From contig JAIMKW010000004.1 in NCBI GenBank assembly GCA_020692215.1, positions 124,001 through 188,000 on the forward strand: 64,000 nucleotides of DNA, given 5' to 3'. A program made the translations under genes and the position numbers. Of the stretch, positions 26,843-35,297 are shown piece after piece (position 1 is the stretch's first letter; each line of letters opens with the position of its first letter). The notes under the pieces were generated by a model. It made no database searches and was not told the DNA's origin. It was given only the letters and a program-made list of their open reading frames with translations. Source of the DNA: Sandarakinorhabdus sp. (GTDB lineage Bacteria > Pseudomonadota > Alphaproteobacteria > Sphingomonadales > Sphingomonadaceae).

Positions 26843-28180
26843 TCAGGCCGGCGCGCCATAAAGATCGAACGCGTCCGCGTCCTCGATCGCCACCGGCAGG
26901 ATGTCGCCCGGCTTTGCATCCGGCGCATCGCGCAGCAACACCTTGCCGTCGATCTCGGGCGCATCGGCCTTGCTGCGCCCCGTGGCACCGCCTTCGCCGT
27001 CTGCCTCGTCGATGATCACGTCCAGCGTCAACCCCACCTTCTTCGACAGCTTCGCGGCTGAAATGGCGGCAGCCTTTTCCATGAAGCGGTCGCGCCGGTC
27101 TTCCCGCACGTCCAGTGGCAGTGCGCCGGGCAGCGCGTTGGCTGCAGCGCCCGCAACCGGCTCATAGGCAAAGCATCCAACCCGGTCGAGTTGCGCCTCG
27201 TCCAGCCAGTCCAGCAGCAGCTGGAAATCCGCCTCCGTCTCGCCGGGAAAGCCCGCAATGAAGGTGGAGCGAATTGCGATATCGGGCACCATGCTACGCC
27301 AGGCCGCGATCCGCTCCAGCACCTTCGCCTCGTTCGCCGGCCGCCGCATGGCGCGCAGAACAGAGGGGCTGGCATGCTGGAACGGGATGTCCAGATAAGG
27401 AAGGATCAATCCGTCGGCCATCAGCGGGATCAGCTCGTCCACATGGGCATAGGGGTAGATGTAGTGCAGCCGCACCCAAGCCCCCAATTGCCCCAGTTCG
27501 CCCGCCAGATCGGTAATATGCGCCCGGATTTCCCGCCGCCCGGCGGTGCTGAAACTGGCATGCCGCAGGTCGCGCCCATAGGCCGACGTGTCCTGGCTGA
27601 TGACGAGAAGTTCCTTCGTTCCGGCGGCAACCAGCTTTTCAGCCTCACGGAGGATGGCATCGGGCCGGCGGCTGTCCAGATCACCGCGCAACGAGGGGAT
27701 GATGCAAAAGGCGCAGCGGTGGTTGCAGCCCTCGGAAATCTTCAGATAGCTGTAGTGCCTGGGCGTCAGCTTCAGCCCGGCTTCGGGCAGCAGATCCACA
27801 AAGGGCTGTGGCGGCATCGGTGCCGCCCTTCGCACCGCGCCCACAACGGCCTCATATTGCTGCGGCCCGGTCACGGCCAGAACCTGTGGAAAGCGCGCAG
27901 TGATGCTGGCGGCTTCCGCCCCCATGCAGCCTGTCACCACCACCCGGCCATTTTCAGCAATGGCCTCGCCGATCGCCTCCAGGCTTTCTGCCTTCGCGCT
28001 GTCCAGGAAGCCGCAGGTGTTCACGATCACCACATCGGCCCCGGCATAGTCGGGCGAAAGCTGATAGCCTTCGGATCTGAGCGATGTCAGAATCCGTTCG
28101 GAATCGACCAGCGCCTTGGGGCAGCCAAGCGAGACCATCCCCACCTTGCGCGGGGGTGCAATGATCGTCTCGCCTGCCAT
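26843..28180 (-). CDS. rimO: Ribosomal protein S12 methylthiotransferase
   Basis: Radical-SAM methylthiotransferase adding a methylthio group to Asp of S12. Three domains in order: UPF0004 with cysteines in [23 protein letters not shown] and TGCMG; radical-SAM motif CNHRCAFC; and a C-terminal TRAM domain. HFxTxGRREIR-type sequence here reads [12 protein letters not shown]. The 445-residue length is standard for RimO and distinguishes it from MiaB. It starts one base after the folE stop. Confidence 0.95.
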   Translation of the reverse strand: MAGETIIAPPRKVGMVSLGCPKALVDSERILTSLRSEGYQLSPDYAGADVVIVNTCGFLDSAKAESLEAIGEAIAENGRVVVTGCMGAEAASITARFPQVLAVTGPQQYEAVVGAVRRAAPMPPQPFVDLLPEAGLKLTPRHYSYLKISEGCNHRCAFCIIPSLRGDLDSRRPDAILREAEKLVAAGTKELLVISQDTSAYGRDLRHASFSTAGRREIRAHITDLAGELGQLGAWVRLHYIYPYAHVDELIPLMADGLILPYLDIPFQHASPSVLRAMRRPANEAKVLERIAAWRSMVPDIAIRSTFIAGFPGETEADFQLLLDWLDEAQLDRVGCFAYEPVAGAAANALPGALPLDVREDRRDRFMEKAAAISAAKLSKKVGLTLDVIIDEADGEGGATGRSKADAPEIDGKVLLRDAPDAKPGDILPVAIEDADAFDLYGAPA

Positions 28181-28181
28181 G

Positions 28182-28814
28182 TCAGGTGGCAGCGCCCAGC
28201 TTCATCAGGGCCAGCACTTCGCGCCGGCTGCGGTCGTCGTCACGGAAAATGCCCATCATGCGGCTGGTCGTCATGGTCACGCCCGATGTCAGCACGCCTC
28301 TGGCCGACATGCAGGCGTGGCTCGCCTCCACCACCACGGCAACGCCGCGCGGGTTCAGCCCTTCCTGAATGGCATTGGCGATCTCGGCTGTCAGCCGCTC
28401 CTGCACCTGCAGCCGCTTGGCATAGCCCTTTGCAACCCTTGCAAGCTTCGAAATGCCCACCACCTTGCTGGTCGGCAGGTAAGCAATGTGCACCTTGCCG
28501 ATGATCGGCGCCATATGGTGTTCGCAGTGCGACTGGAAGGGAATGTCGCGCAGCAGAACGATCTCGTCATAGCCCCCCACCTCGTCGAAGGTGCGGGTCA
28601 GGTGGTCCATCGGGTTTTCATGATAGCCGCGGAAATATTCCTTGTAGGCGCGGGCCACCCTGCCAGGCGTGTCCAGCAGCCCTTCGCGGTCCGGGTCGTC
28701 GCCTGCCCAGCGGATCAGTGTTCGCACGGCCCCCAGCACTTCAGCAGGAATGGCGGCATCGCGGTCTTCGCCTTCCAGCGGTTCGTCATCGTCCATCGTG
28801 GTATAGTCGGCCAT
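28182..28814 (-). CDS. folE: GTP cyclohydrolase I
   Basis: Converts GTP to 7,8-dihydroneopterin triphosphate, first step to folate and also the precursor of the queuosine base made by QueCE. Zinc ligands are seen in [11 protein letters not shown] and the later [12 protein letters not shown]; family motifs also include [23 protein letters not shown] in parts. It has 210 residues with an acidic N-terminal extension. It heads the eight-gene minus-strand run. Confidence 0.96.
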   Translation of the reverse strand: MADYTTMDDDEPLEGEDRDAAIPAEVLGAVRTLIRWAGDDPDREGLLDTPGRVARAYKEYFRGYHENPMDHLTRTFDEVGGYDEIVLLRDIPFQSHCEHHMAPIIGKVHIAYLPTSKVVGISKLARVAKGYAKRLQVQERLTAEIANAIQEGLNPRGVAVVVEASHACMSARGVLTSGVTMTTSRMMGIFRDDDRSRREVLALMKLGAAT

Positions 28815-28910
28815 TGTTGCCCCTCATGTTGCGCGGCACATTTAGGGTGCCGGAAGCCCCGGCGCAAATCAGCATTTGCCCGGCCGCAATGCGCACGCTA
28901 GCCCGTGGCA

Positions 28911-29936
28911 ATGCAGCAGGGCCCTTCCATCACCAAACGCGCCATGACAGCCGCGAATTCGGCCAAGGTATGGCTTGATTCGCCTGGCGGCACCCGCGTC
29001 AAGAAATGGTTCAGCTATGGCATCTCTGCCATCATCCTCATGGTTCTGGTGCGCTCCATTGCCGATATCGGCTGGCAGCAGGTGCTGGCCGTGTTGCCGT
29101 GGAGCCTGCTGTTTTGGCTTCTGTTCGCCGGCTCCTATTTTCTCCAGCCTTTCACCGAATGGGTCATTTACCGCCGCTGGTGGGGGTTCGGCTGGCCGGC
29201 AATCGCGGTGTTCCTGAAGATGCGCGTGATGAACGAGGCGCTGTTCAGCTATTCGGGGCACACCTACCTGTTGATCTGGGCTGCCGGGCGCATGGGCATC
29301 CGCTTCGATCCCGATGCCCCGCCCAAGCGGCTGCTGGGCCGTGGCGAAACCGATGGAGTCGACCCGCGCACCAGCCCGTTTGCAGCCGTGAAGGACATGG
29401 CGATCACCTCCGGGCTGGCAGGCAATCTCACCACGCTCCTCATGCTCATCCTCGCGCTGTCGATGGGGGGAGACGGTGTTCTGGGCGATGCGGTGGATCC
29501 GGCAACGCTGAGGATCATCATTGTCAGCTTCGGGGCTCTCATTGCGCTCAACATCGGCATCCTGCTGTTCCGAAAGCATGTGATGAGCATCCCGGTGCGG
29601 GAAAATCTGTTCTCTTTCCGCTGGCACCTGTTCCGCGTGCTTACGGCCCACATCCTCATCGTCGGCAGCTGGATCGTGGCGCTGCCCGACATCGCGATTT
29701 CCACCTGGATCCTGCTGGGCGCGCTGCGCATGGTGATCGGCCGGCTTCCGCTGCCCAACAAGGAGCTGCTGTTCGCCGCCGTCGCCGTCAGCCTCACGGG
29801 CGAGGCTTCGGTGGAAGTGGCAGCGCTGATGGCCGCCCAGGGTGCGCTCCACCTAGTGTTCCACGGCATCGCCATGGTCGCGGCCTCTGCAATAGAAGCG
29901 CGCTATCCTGAAACCCAGGCCGCGCGCGAAAGCTGA
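28911..29936 (+). CDS. Hypothetical polytopic membrane protein
   Basis: About 341 residues with roughly seven to eight hydrophobic segments (VKKWFSYGISAIILMVLV near residue 35, LPWSLLFWLLFAGSYFL, LTTLLMLILALSM, IIIVSFGALIALNIGILLF). The layout loosely resembles the lysylphosphatidylglycerol-synthase/UPF0104 membrane family, but I see no decisive motif and leave it unnamed. It is divergent from folE. Starts at 28911 and 28944 are both possible. It ends three bases before the convergent enoyl-CoA hydratase. Confidence 0.75.
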   Translation: MQQGPSITKRAMTAANSAKVWLDSPGGTRVKKWFSYGISAIILMVLVRSIADIGWQQVLAVLPWSLLFWLLFAGSYFLQPFTEWVIYRRWWGFGWPAIAVFLKMRVMNEALFSYSGHTYLLIWAAGRMGIRFDPDAPPKRLLGRGETDGVDPRTSPFAAVKDMAITSGLAGNLTTLLMLILALSMGGDGVLGDAVDPATLRIIIVSFGALIALNIGILLFRKHVMSIPVRENLFSFRWHLFRVLTAHILIVGSWIVALPDIAISTWILLGALRMVIGRLPLPNKELLFAAVAVSLTGEASVEVAALMAAQGALHLVFHGIAMVAASAIEARYPETQAARES

Positions 29937-29939
29937 AGG

Positions 29940-30746
29940 TCACTCCCCGGTGAAGATCGGCGGCCGTTTCTCGCGAAAGGCGCTGATCGCCTCCTGATGG
30001 TCTCTGGAAAGGTTCGACATCATCTCATAGCCCATGCAGGCATCCATAACCTGGCCCGCCAGATCCCGCAGCGGAATGTTGGTCACGGTCTTGGTCCAGC
30101 GGATTGCCTGCCGTGCGCCAGCCGCCAGCTCGTCTGCCAGGGCATAGACGCGCGCATCCAGCTCTTCGGGCGGCACAACGGCATTCACCAGCCCGATCCG
30201 CTCCATCTCGGCCGCCGGCATCATCCTGCCGGTCAGCAGATATTCCTTGGCACGGGCATAGCCCACCAGTTGCGCCCAGATCACCGCACCTCCGTCGCCG
30301 GCCACAAGCCCCATCTTCACATGCGGATCACCGATGCTGGCCCTGGAACTGGCGATGATCATGTCGCACAACAGCGCAATCGACGCGCCCAGCCCTGCTG
30401 CCGGGCCGTTCAGCCGGCAGATGATCGGCTTCTCAAGATCGATCAGGCTATAGACGATCCTCTTGGCATGGGGGCCGATCCGTTCGAACCTGCGCGGGTT
30501 GTCCACCATGCTCTGGAACCAGTCCATGTCGCCGCCCGCGCAGAAGGCCTTGCCCGCCCCCGTCAGCACGATCACATCGCTGTCTGCATCGTCGGCTGCA
30601 TCGGTGAACACGGTCGAGAGCTCGTCGTGCAGGTCGGCGTTGACGCTGTTGTAGCTTTCGGGCCGGTTGATCGTGATGGTCAGCACACGGCCCCGGCGCT
30701 CGAACGCCAGGGTCTTGTAGTCTTCAAAGCGCAGGGAGTGTCTCAT
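29940..30746 (-). CDS. Enoyl-CoA hydratase/isomerase-family protein
   Basis: Crotonase-fold protein of 268 residues acting on acyl-CoA. The CoA-binding oxyanion segment is GAGKAFCAGGDMDWFQSM, and GPAAGLGASIALLCDMIIAS with GLVAGDGGAVIWAQLVG completes the active site. The residue after GLVAGDGG differs from the glutamates of classical hydratases, so isomerase or another crotonase reaction is possible. ATG 30746 (MRHSLRFED) is preferred; an upstream frame extends to 30779. The next gene on the strand ends 70 bases away. Confidence 0.9.
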   Translation of the reverse strand: MRHSLRFEDYKTLAFERRGRVLTITINRPESYNSVNADLHDELSTVFTDAADDADSDVIVLTGAGKAFCAGGDMDWFQSMVDNPRRFERIGPHAKRIVYSLIDLEKPIICRLNGPAAGLGASIALLCDMIIASSRASIGDPHVKMGLVAGDGGAVIWAQLVGYARAKEYLLTGRMMPAAEMERIGLVNAVVPPEELDARVYALADELAAGARQAIRWTKTVTNIPLRDLAGQVMDACMGYEMMSNLSRDHQEAISAFREKRPPIFTGE

Positions 30747-30815
30747 CACACCATCTTCCCGCAGCCGCAGGGCTTGCACAAGGCCTCCTGTTTTCCTTGC
30801 CCTCCGCTATCCTGT

Positions 30816-31412
30816 TCAGCCCTGTTCGATGCCCCAGATCTTCAGCAGGCCCGAATAGCTCGGCGCGGCCTTGTGCGGATCGGTACCGGGTGCCGCCATG
30901 CGCGATGTTCGCGCTGCTCGATCCTCCGGGGTCATCGCCAGCGGGTCGATGGAGATGCCCGATCCCTCGACAATCCGGTTCATCATATTGAACAGCGCGC
31001 ACACCGATATCGCATCGAACAGCGCCTCTTCGCTCCACCCGGCCGCATAGACCGCGGCGGCATCGCCGGGCACCATCTTCGAAGGCGTGCGGGTCAGCTT
31101 GCCGACATAGGCCAGAATTGGCTTCAGCTTTTCATCGATCGGGCTCGAATCAAGGTCTGCCAGCAGCTGCTCGAACAGGGCGGGCGCGATGCCAAAGGCC
31201 TCGGCAGCCAACGCATGCGCACCATAGCAATAGGTGCAGGCATTGATCCCGGAAACATAGGCCGCAATCAGCTCGCGTTCGGCAACGGTCAGGTCGGAAC
31301 GGTCGCGCAGAAGCCGGTCATGATAGGCCAGCAGAGGCGCGACCGCGCGCGGAAACCGGCGAAACACATCGCCAAGCTGCAATGCAGGCGGAAGCGAAGC
31401 GAAAACGGTCAT
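30816..31412 (-). CDS. AhpD-like peroxidase-related protein
   Basis: A 198-residue carboxymuconolactone-decarboxylase/AhpD-fold protein. The CxxC-type redox site reads GINACTYCYGAHA (Cys-x2-Cys with the downstream His). DLTVAERELIAAYVSG precedes it and helices follow. Such proteins reduce peroxides or recharge peroxiredoxins. It lies 16 bases after the NrtS-like gene on the same strand. A second AhpD-like gene lies at 33679-34245 on the other strand. Confidence 0.85.
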   Translation of the reverse strand: MTVFASLPPALQLGDVFRRFPRAVAPLLAYHDRLLRDRSDLTVAERELIAAYVSGINACTYCYGAHALAAEAFGIAPALFEQLLADLDSSPIDEKLKPILAYVGKLTRTPSKMVPGDAAAVYAAGWSEEALFDAISVCALFNMMNRIVEGSGISIDPLAMTPEDRAARTSRMAAPGTDPHKAAPSYSGLLKIWGIEQG

Positions 31413-31428
31413 GGCAAATCCTCTGGTA

Positions 31429-31662
31429 TCAGGAAAAGCGGTCCAGCCGCGCACGCGCGCCTGAATAGCCGGCGACAAGGAAGGGAACGGCATAGTTCAG
31501 CGCCAGTTTCCACCAGTCTGGCGGTGTGCCGGCCAGCAGCGCAGGCCCCTGTTTGATGGCGTTCAGGATCGTGCCGACCAGTGCTGAAACCCGCAGCGCG
31601 GTAAACAGCACCGGCGGACGGACCATGGTTGCGATGAGAGTATAGGCCATGCCTTTGTCCAT
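31429..31662 (-). CDS. NrtS-like small membrane protein
   Basis: A 77-residue protein with two hydrophobic segments (VLFTALRVSALVGTILNAIKQG and LALNYAVPFLVAGYSG, read in parts), matching the layout of NrtS, a small nitrate/nitrite transporter known from cyanobacteria and other bacteria. WWKLALNYAVPF is the most family-like stretch. Starts at 31662 and 31650 are both possible. No nitrate-assimilation genes are in the window, so the nitrate role is inferred only from resemblance. Confidence 0.65.
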   Translation of the reverse strand: MDKGMAYTLIATMVRPPVLFTALRVSALVGTILNAIKQGPALLAGTPPDWWKLALNYAVPFLVAGYSGARARLDRFS

Positions 31663-31680
31663 AGGACGCCCGTCTCGCCT

Positions 31681-31723
31681 GTCCATCCATCACGCATGTC
31701 CGTCCATCCTGTCCGTCCATCAT
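31681..31723. repeat. Short imperfect tandem GTCCxTCCATC repeat
   Basis: Three imperfect copies of GTCC(G/A)TCCATCxx follow one another (31681, 31698, 31711). The last overlaps the stop of the YiiX-like gene. No function is evident; it may reflect local slippage. Confidence 0.6.
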
Positions 31724-32454
31724 GCTGCGGCCCAGGTCAGCGTCCGGTGATCGAACTGCTGCGAAAGGCCCGGCTTGATCACCTCGAAATAGGGCGAGAG
31801 GTCGAAATCGGCGGGTGTGAAAAGGCTCTTGTGGCGGATGTGCAGGATGTCGCGCACGCAGCGCCCGCAATCCGGGTCGTCCACCATTTCCTGCGTCACT
31901 TCGGGCAGGACGGGATAGCGGATGGATTGGAAGGCGCCGACAATCAGGGTGGAGCAGATGGCCCGTGTTGGATCGCCGCTGCCCAGTGCGATCATCCGGC
32001 GCCGCCAGGCCATGGGCACCGGCGGCGTGGGCCACAGCCAGCGCGCCAGATCGATCACATTGCGCAGATCATAGCGATGGCCGATTCGTGCGCACGCATG
32101 GGCGATCAGCGCCTCCACCTCTGCCGGCGTCAGCCCGATCGGGCGCGCGATACGCACGTTGAAGCCCGCAAAATGCCAGTGGGAAACCGTTCGCACCCCC
32201 TGCACCATGTCCGCCTCGATGAACTGCGGTGTGCGCCCGTCCTCGATGCAAAGGGCCGCGTGCGACCAGGTTGACTGGGTCAGATATTTGATTGCCGTCG
32301 AAACCCTGCTCCGCCCCTCCACCAGCAGGATATCGCCCTGGCGAACAACGGCGGCAACGGCTTCGGGCGAAGGCGGCATGGCAGCCGACCCCTCCGCCGA
32401 AGGCGCAGTGATGATCCGTGCCAGCGCGATTCCAAGCCGATCGAAGGGCCGCAT
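31720..32454 (-). CDS. YiiX/C92-like permuted NlpC/P60 amidase
   Basis: A 244-residue protein resembling YiiX-type permuted papain-like enzymes. The catalytic order is His in STWSHAALCIED, the acidic residue in FIEADMVQGV, then Cys in RAICSTLIVGAF. QGDILLVEGRSRVSTAIKYLTQ is typical of the family. Members are proposed to hydrolyse lipid or peptidoglycan amides. ATG 32454 has GGGACG upstream. The frame is open further upstream to 32559, and that extension encodes what looks like the true end of the preceding CBS protein. Confidence 0.8.
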   Translation of the reverse strand: MRPFDRLGIALARIITAPSAEGSAAMPPSPEAVAAVVRQGDILLVEGRSRVSTAIKYLTQSTWSHAALCIEDGRTPQFIEADMVQGVRTVSHWHFAGFNVRIARPIGLTPAEVEALIAHACARIGHRYDLRNVIDLARWLWPTPPVPMAWRRRMIALGSGDPTRAICSTLIVGAFQSIRYPVLPEVTQEMVDDPDCGRCVRDILHIRHKSLFTPADFDLSPYFEVIKPGLSQQFDHRTLTWAAA

Positions 32455-32462
32455 CGTCCCGG

Positions 32463-32927
32463 TCAGGCCTGGCCAGGCGCCGCGGGCAAATTTGCCCGAG
32501 TGCGCGATTTCCCGAAGCACCCTGGCTTCCATTTGTGCATCCGCAAGTTCGGCCGCCACCAGATCCCCAGAGACACCAGCCCAACCGGCAGCGACGTTTC
32601 ATCGCAAACCAGCAGATGGCGGGACCGTTCCCTGGTCATCTGCGACAAGGCTTCCTGGACAGTGGCCGATGCATCGCACGATGGCGCGGGCTTGCGCATG
32701 ATCCCGGTGACGCAGTGGCAAAGCGCGTCCGGCCCCATTTGCACAAGGCCTTCCAGCAATTCCGGCTGGGAAACGATGCCCAGCGCCTGTCCGGTCTGCC
32801 GGTGCACAACCACCACGGATCCGATCCGGTGCTGGCGCATCAGGGCAAGCTCATCGCTCAGCGGTGTTCCATGCGGGACGGCGTGAATTCCACGTCCCTT
32901 GCTGTCCAGAATGTCGGAGATGTGCAT
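32463..32927 (-). CDS. CBS-pair protein with an apparent C-terminal frameshift
   Basis: Two CBS domains (MHISDILDSKGRG..., then VTGIMRKPAPSCDASATVQEAL) that would bind adenosyl ligands. After VGLVSLG the frame turns into Trp/Arg/Pro-rich sequence (IWWRPNLRMHKW) to a TGA at 32463. In the -1 frame the expected CBS ending continues: GDLVAAELADAQMEARVLRE. The break is at the run CCCC, 32565-32568 on the plus strand, where one more base would restore the frame. Either the gene is damaged, the assembly lost a base, or the ribosome shifts. ATG 32927 has AAAGGG five bases upstream. Confidence 0.75.
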   Translation of the reverse strand: MHISDILDSKGRGIHAVPHGTPLSDELALMRQHRIGSVVVVHRQTGQALGIVSQPELLEGLVQMGPDALCHCVTGIMRKPAPSCDASATVQEALSQMTRERSRHLLVCDETSLPVGLVSLGIWWRPNLRMHKWKPGCFGKSRTRANLPAAPGQA

Positions 32928-33019
32928 GGCGGCCCTTTGGCATCTCAAGTGGAGACAACCCTGAATTCGTCCCGGCAGCCCTGTCGGTTACGTTCATGTT
33001 ATAAATTGAATACGATCTT

Positions 33020-33031
33020 GAACGATCGTTC
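33020..33031. promoter_or_regulatory. Palindromic TetR operator
   Basis: GAACGATCGTTC is a perfect 12-base palindrome 22 bases before the TetR start, in the divergent region between the TetR and CBS genes. TetR-family proteins usually bind such dyads and repress their own gene and neighbours. An ACGATC copy ten bases upstream may extend the site. Confidence 0.7.
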
Positions 33032-33052
33032 CACAATGCTAAGGTGCAGGCC

Positions 33053-33673
33053 ATGGCGATGATCCGGCAGTTTGATCCCGATGCGGCGCTTGCCACGGCA
33101 ATGTCGCGCTTCTGGCGTCATGGATATGAAGCCACATCGATCCAGGATCTTGTTGATTGCACGCATGTAAATCGCGGTAGCCTTTACGGAACCTGGGGCG
33201 ACAAGCGCGGCCTCTTTGTTGCGGCGCTCAAGGCCTATGATAGCGGGGTTCGTGCCGCTTCCATGCGCCAGGCCGCAGCATCGCTGCCGCCGCTCGAAGC
33301 CATCCGTGCGATCCTGTCGACCTTTGCGGCGCAGGCCGCCAACCCCGCCGACGCTGTTGGCTGCATGCTCACCAACACAGCGCTTGAACGTGCCCCCCAC
33401 GATCCGGAAATCCGGGCTATGGTGGCAGCAGGCCAGCGCGATGCCGAAAGGATTTTGCGCAGCCTTGTGGAGGCCGCTCGCACCGCAGGCGACCTGCCGG
33501 CCGATCTTGATCCGGTTGCTGCAGGCCGCCGCTTGCTGGCGACCCTTGCCGGTCTTGCCGTGCTGGTGCGCAGCCAGCCTGATCCGGCGCTTCTGGCTGC
33601 GATTGTTGACGATGCAATCACCACCCTGGTTCCCGTCACGCTTCATCGTCCCCCACGCACCCCCGAAGGATAA
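33053..33673 (+). CDS. TetR/AcrR-family transcriptional regulator
   Basis: A 206-residue repressor. The N-terminal helix-turn-helix is ALATAMSRFWRHGYEATSIQDL then NRGSLYGTWGDKRGLFVAAL. The C-terminal ligand domain (residues ~80-200) is typical of the AcrR/YcdC-like group with a conserved MLTNTALE stretch. A GTG three codons earlier (33044) is the alternative start. It overlaps or abuts the AhpD-like gene downstream (TAATG), which it probably controls, together with itself through the palindrome at 33020. Confidence 0.9.
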   Translation: MAMIRQFDPDAALATAMSRFWRHGYEATSIQDLVDCTHVNRGSLYGTWGDKRGLFVAALKAYDSGVRAASMRQAAASLPPLEAIRAILSTFAAQAANPADAVGCMLTNTALERAPHDPEIRAMVAAGQRDAERILRSLVEAARTAGDLPADLDPVAAGRRLLATLAGLAVLVRSQPDPALLAAIVDDAITTLVPVTLHRPPRTPEG

Positions 33674-33678
33674 TGAGC

Positions 33679-34245
33679 ATGACCTACAAGACCGATCTGC
33701 CGCTGCTGGGAACCGAAGCACCCGGCGAAGCCGGCACCCTGCTGAGCGATGTCAAATCCAAGATGGGCATGGTCCCCAACATGTATGCGGGCATGGCAAA
33801 CCTGCCGGGACTGCTCGCCGCCTACCAATATGCCTATGGCCGCTTCCGCGCCGAAGGCGGGTTTACCCCTGTTGAGCAGGAAATCGTCTTCCTCGCCATC
33901 AGCCGTTTTCACGGCTGCACCTATTGTGTTGCGGCCCACAGCTTTGTTGCGGATACAATGTCGAAAGTCCCGGTTGAAGTCACCAATGCCATCCGCGATG
34001 GTCACCCCATCGCCGATGCAAAACTGGAGGCGCTGCGCCACTTTACCCATCGCATGGTGGAAAGCCGCGGCAACCCCAGCGATGCCGAAGCTGCCGCCTT
34101 TCATACAGCCGGCTACACCGATACCCATCTGCTCGCGATCATCCTGGCGATGAGCGCCAAGACAATCTCCAACTTCGCCAATCATGTGTTCCACACCCCG
34201 GTCGATGCAGCCTTTGCCGGCCGGGCGTGGAGCGCGGCAGCCTGA
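33679..34245 (+). CDS. AhpD-like carboxymuconolactone-decarboxylase-family protein
   Basis: A 188-residue AhpD-fold protein with the redox motif FHGCTYCVAAHSFVAD and the helix FTPVEQEIVFLAISR before it. It begins MTYKTDLPLLGTEAP; GAAGGA eight bases upstream favours ATG 33679 over 33673. Being cotranscribed with a TetR regulator suggests induction by an electrophile or peroxide, which is inference. A strong hairpin terminator follows. Confidence 0.88.
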   Translation: MTYKTDLPLLGTEAPGEAGTLLSDVKSKMGMVPNMYAGMANLPGLLAAYQYAYGRFRAEGGFTPVEQEIVFLAISRFHGCTYCVAAHSFVADTMSKVPVEVTNAIRDGHPIADAKLEALRHFTHRMVESRGNPSDAEAAAFHTAGYTDTHLLAIILAMSAKTISNFANHVFHTPVDAAFAGRAWSAAA

Positions 34246-34276
34246 CTGTCCGGGTTCCACCGCGACCAAGGGATCA

Positions 34277-34310
34277 GGGGGTGCCGCATGCCTGCGGCAC
34301 CCCCTTCCTT
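34277..34310 (+). terminator. Rho-independent terminator
   Basis: A perfect 12-pair stem GGGGGTGCCGCA / TGCGGCACCCCC with loop TGCC, followed by TTCCTTTG. It closes the TetR-AhpD operon. Confidence 0.88.
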
Positions 34311-34423
34311 TGGGAGCGCCGCAGCCCGCCGCGGCTCGGATGTAACCAACCAGCCGGATTGCGCGAACTGGAAAACAGAAGGGCTGCTCCGGCCCATCCT
34401 GTGAACTTGGAAGGGACCAGATC

Positions 34424-34816
34424 ATGGCACCAGTTCAGACATGGGCGCTTGCGCAGCAAACGGAATTTGCGAAGCCGGGCTCATCCCCATATCCCCCTCT
34501 GTCCGCGCTCGACCTGCGGGTGATCTCGATTGCAACCATGGAAGCCATGGCCGAGCGCTGCAGCATGTCCCTCGTGCGAAGCTTCGCGCAGCTTCTTGCT
34601 CTGCTGGGCATCCAGACAGGGTGGCGCACGTTTCCACCCCTTGCCAATCCCAGGCTGGAAGTCCTGCGCCTCTATGTCAGCGTGGCGACATTTGGCGAGG
34701 GCGAGGACCCCGAGCAGGCCCAGGCCCTTCTGCGCGCCGGCTATGATCTGGATGAAGTGAAATCAGCAACAAGCCGATTTTCGCAAACTGCGCAGTGCCA
34801 TCATATCGGGCTGTAA
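34424..34816 (+). CDS. Hypothetical protein, 130 residues
   Basis: Unrecognised soluble protein. The N-terminal ~27 residues look disordered. The rest is helical (DLRVISIATMEAMAERC, LVRSFAQLLALLGI, PRLEVLRLYVSVATFG) and ends QTAQCHHIGL. It has no membrane segment or signal peptide. The start ATG has GGGACC nearby. It stands alone between a terminator and the cysteine-rich peptide gene. Regular helix pattern and codon use argue that it is real. Confidence 0.6.
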   Translation: MAPVQTWALAQQTEFAKPGSSPYPPLSALDLRVISIATMEAMAERCSMSLVRSFAQLLALLGIQTGWRTFPPLANPRLEVLRLYVSVATFGEGEDPEQAQALLRAGYDLDEVKSATSRFSQTAQCHHIGL

Positions 34817-34945
34817 CCGGAAGCGCCGGGCCCGCGAATACCGTCCTGCGAGCCATCTTGCTCGCGCGCACATGGGAACTGGTCCCGCGTCATCCTGATC
34901 TCAGGACGTCAGGCCGGCCACTGTGATCTGGATTGGGAGAATTCG

Positions 34946-35197
34946 ATGCAAAAGCCAAATCTTATGACCTTGCTGGCCGTTTCGGGCGGTCTTGCACTGG
35001 CGACCGGCGCCACGTCGGCGATGGCCGGCCAGTGCGGCCCCAAGGGCTGCGCTCCGGCAGCGCGCGCCTGTGCCGCCAAGGGCTGTGCGGCCAAGGGCTG
35101 CAAAGCCAAGAGCTGTGCCGCCAAGGGCTGCAAGGCGAAGGGTTGCAGTGCAGCGAAGAAGGGCTGCGGTGCCGCGAAATGCGGTCCGAAGTCCTGA
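34946..35197 (+). CDS. Secreted ten-cysteine, lysine-rich repeat peptide
   Basis: An 83-residue protein with a clear signal peptide (core LMTLLAVSGGLALATGA, cleavage after Ala27). The 56-residue mature part has ten cysteines (30, 35, 42, 47, 52, 57, 62, 67, 74, 79), twelve lysines and no acidic residue. Residues 42-67 repeat every five residues as C-x-A-K-G/S. GGGAGA five bases before the ATG supports the frame. It resembles in kind, not in sequence, the HvfA/bufferin-type metal-buffering peptides. No DUF692 modifying enzyme is in the window. The role, perhaps binding copper or zinc in the periplasm, is inference. Confidence 0.8.
   Translation: MQKPNLMTLLAVSGGLALATGATSAMAGQCGPKGCAPAARACAAKGCAAKGCKAKSCAAKGCKAKGCSAAKKGCGAAKCGPKS
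35069..35146 (+). repeat. 15-bp coding tandem repeat in the cysteine-rich gene
   Basis: About five units of the type TGC-GCC-GCC-AAG-GGC. Each encodes Cys-x-Ala-Lys-Gly/Ser. Codons vary between TGC/TGT and GCC/GCG/AAA at the same positions, so the protein pattern is kept while the DNA drifts. Confidence 0.85.
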
Positions 35198-35297
35198 GCG
35201 CCAACAGGCTTTGATGCCTGGAAGCTGGAGCCCGGAAGCTCGATCACGCGCCCCCCGTGGTTTGCTGCCGGTCGTTTCAGCTGCCGGGCATTGACAG

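Noticed and set aside
31681..31723. Possible CRISPR-like or integron repeat
   Set aside because: Units are about 13 bp, imperfect, tandem and without spacers.
34933..35294. Alternative frames across the cysteine-rich peptide gene
   Set aside because: They lack a signal peptide and ribosome-binding site; repetitive DNA keeps several frames open.
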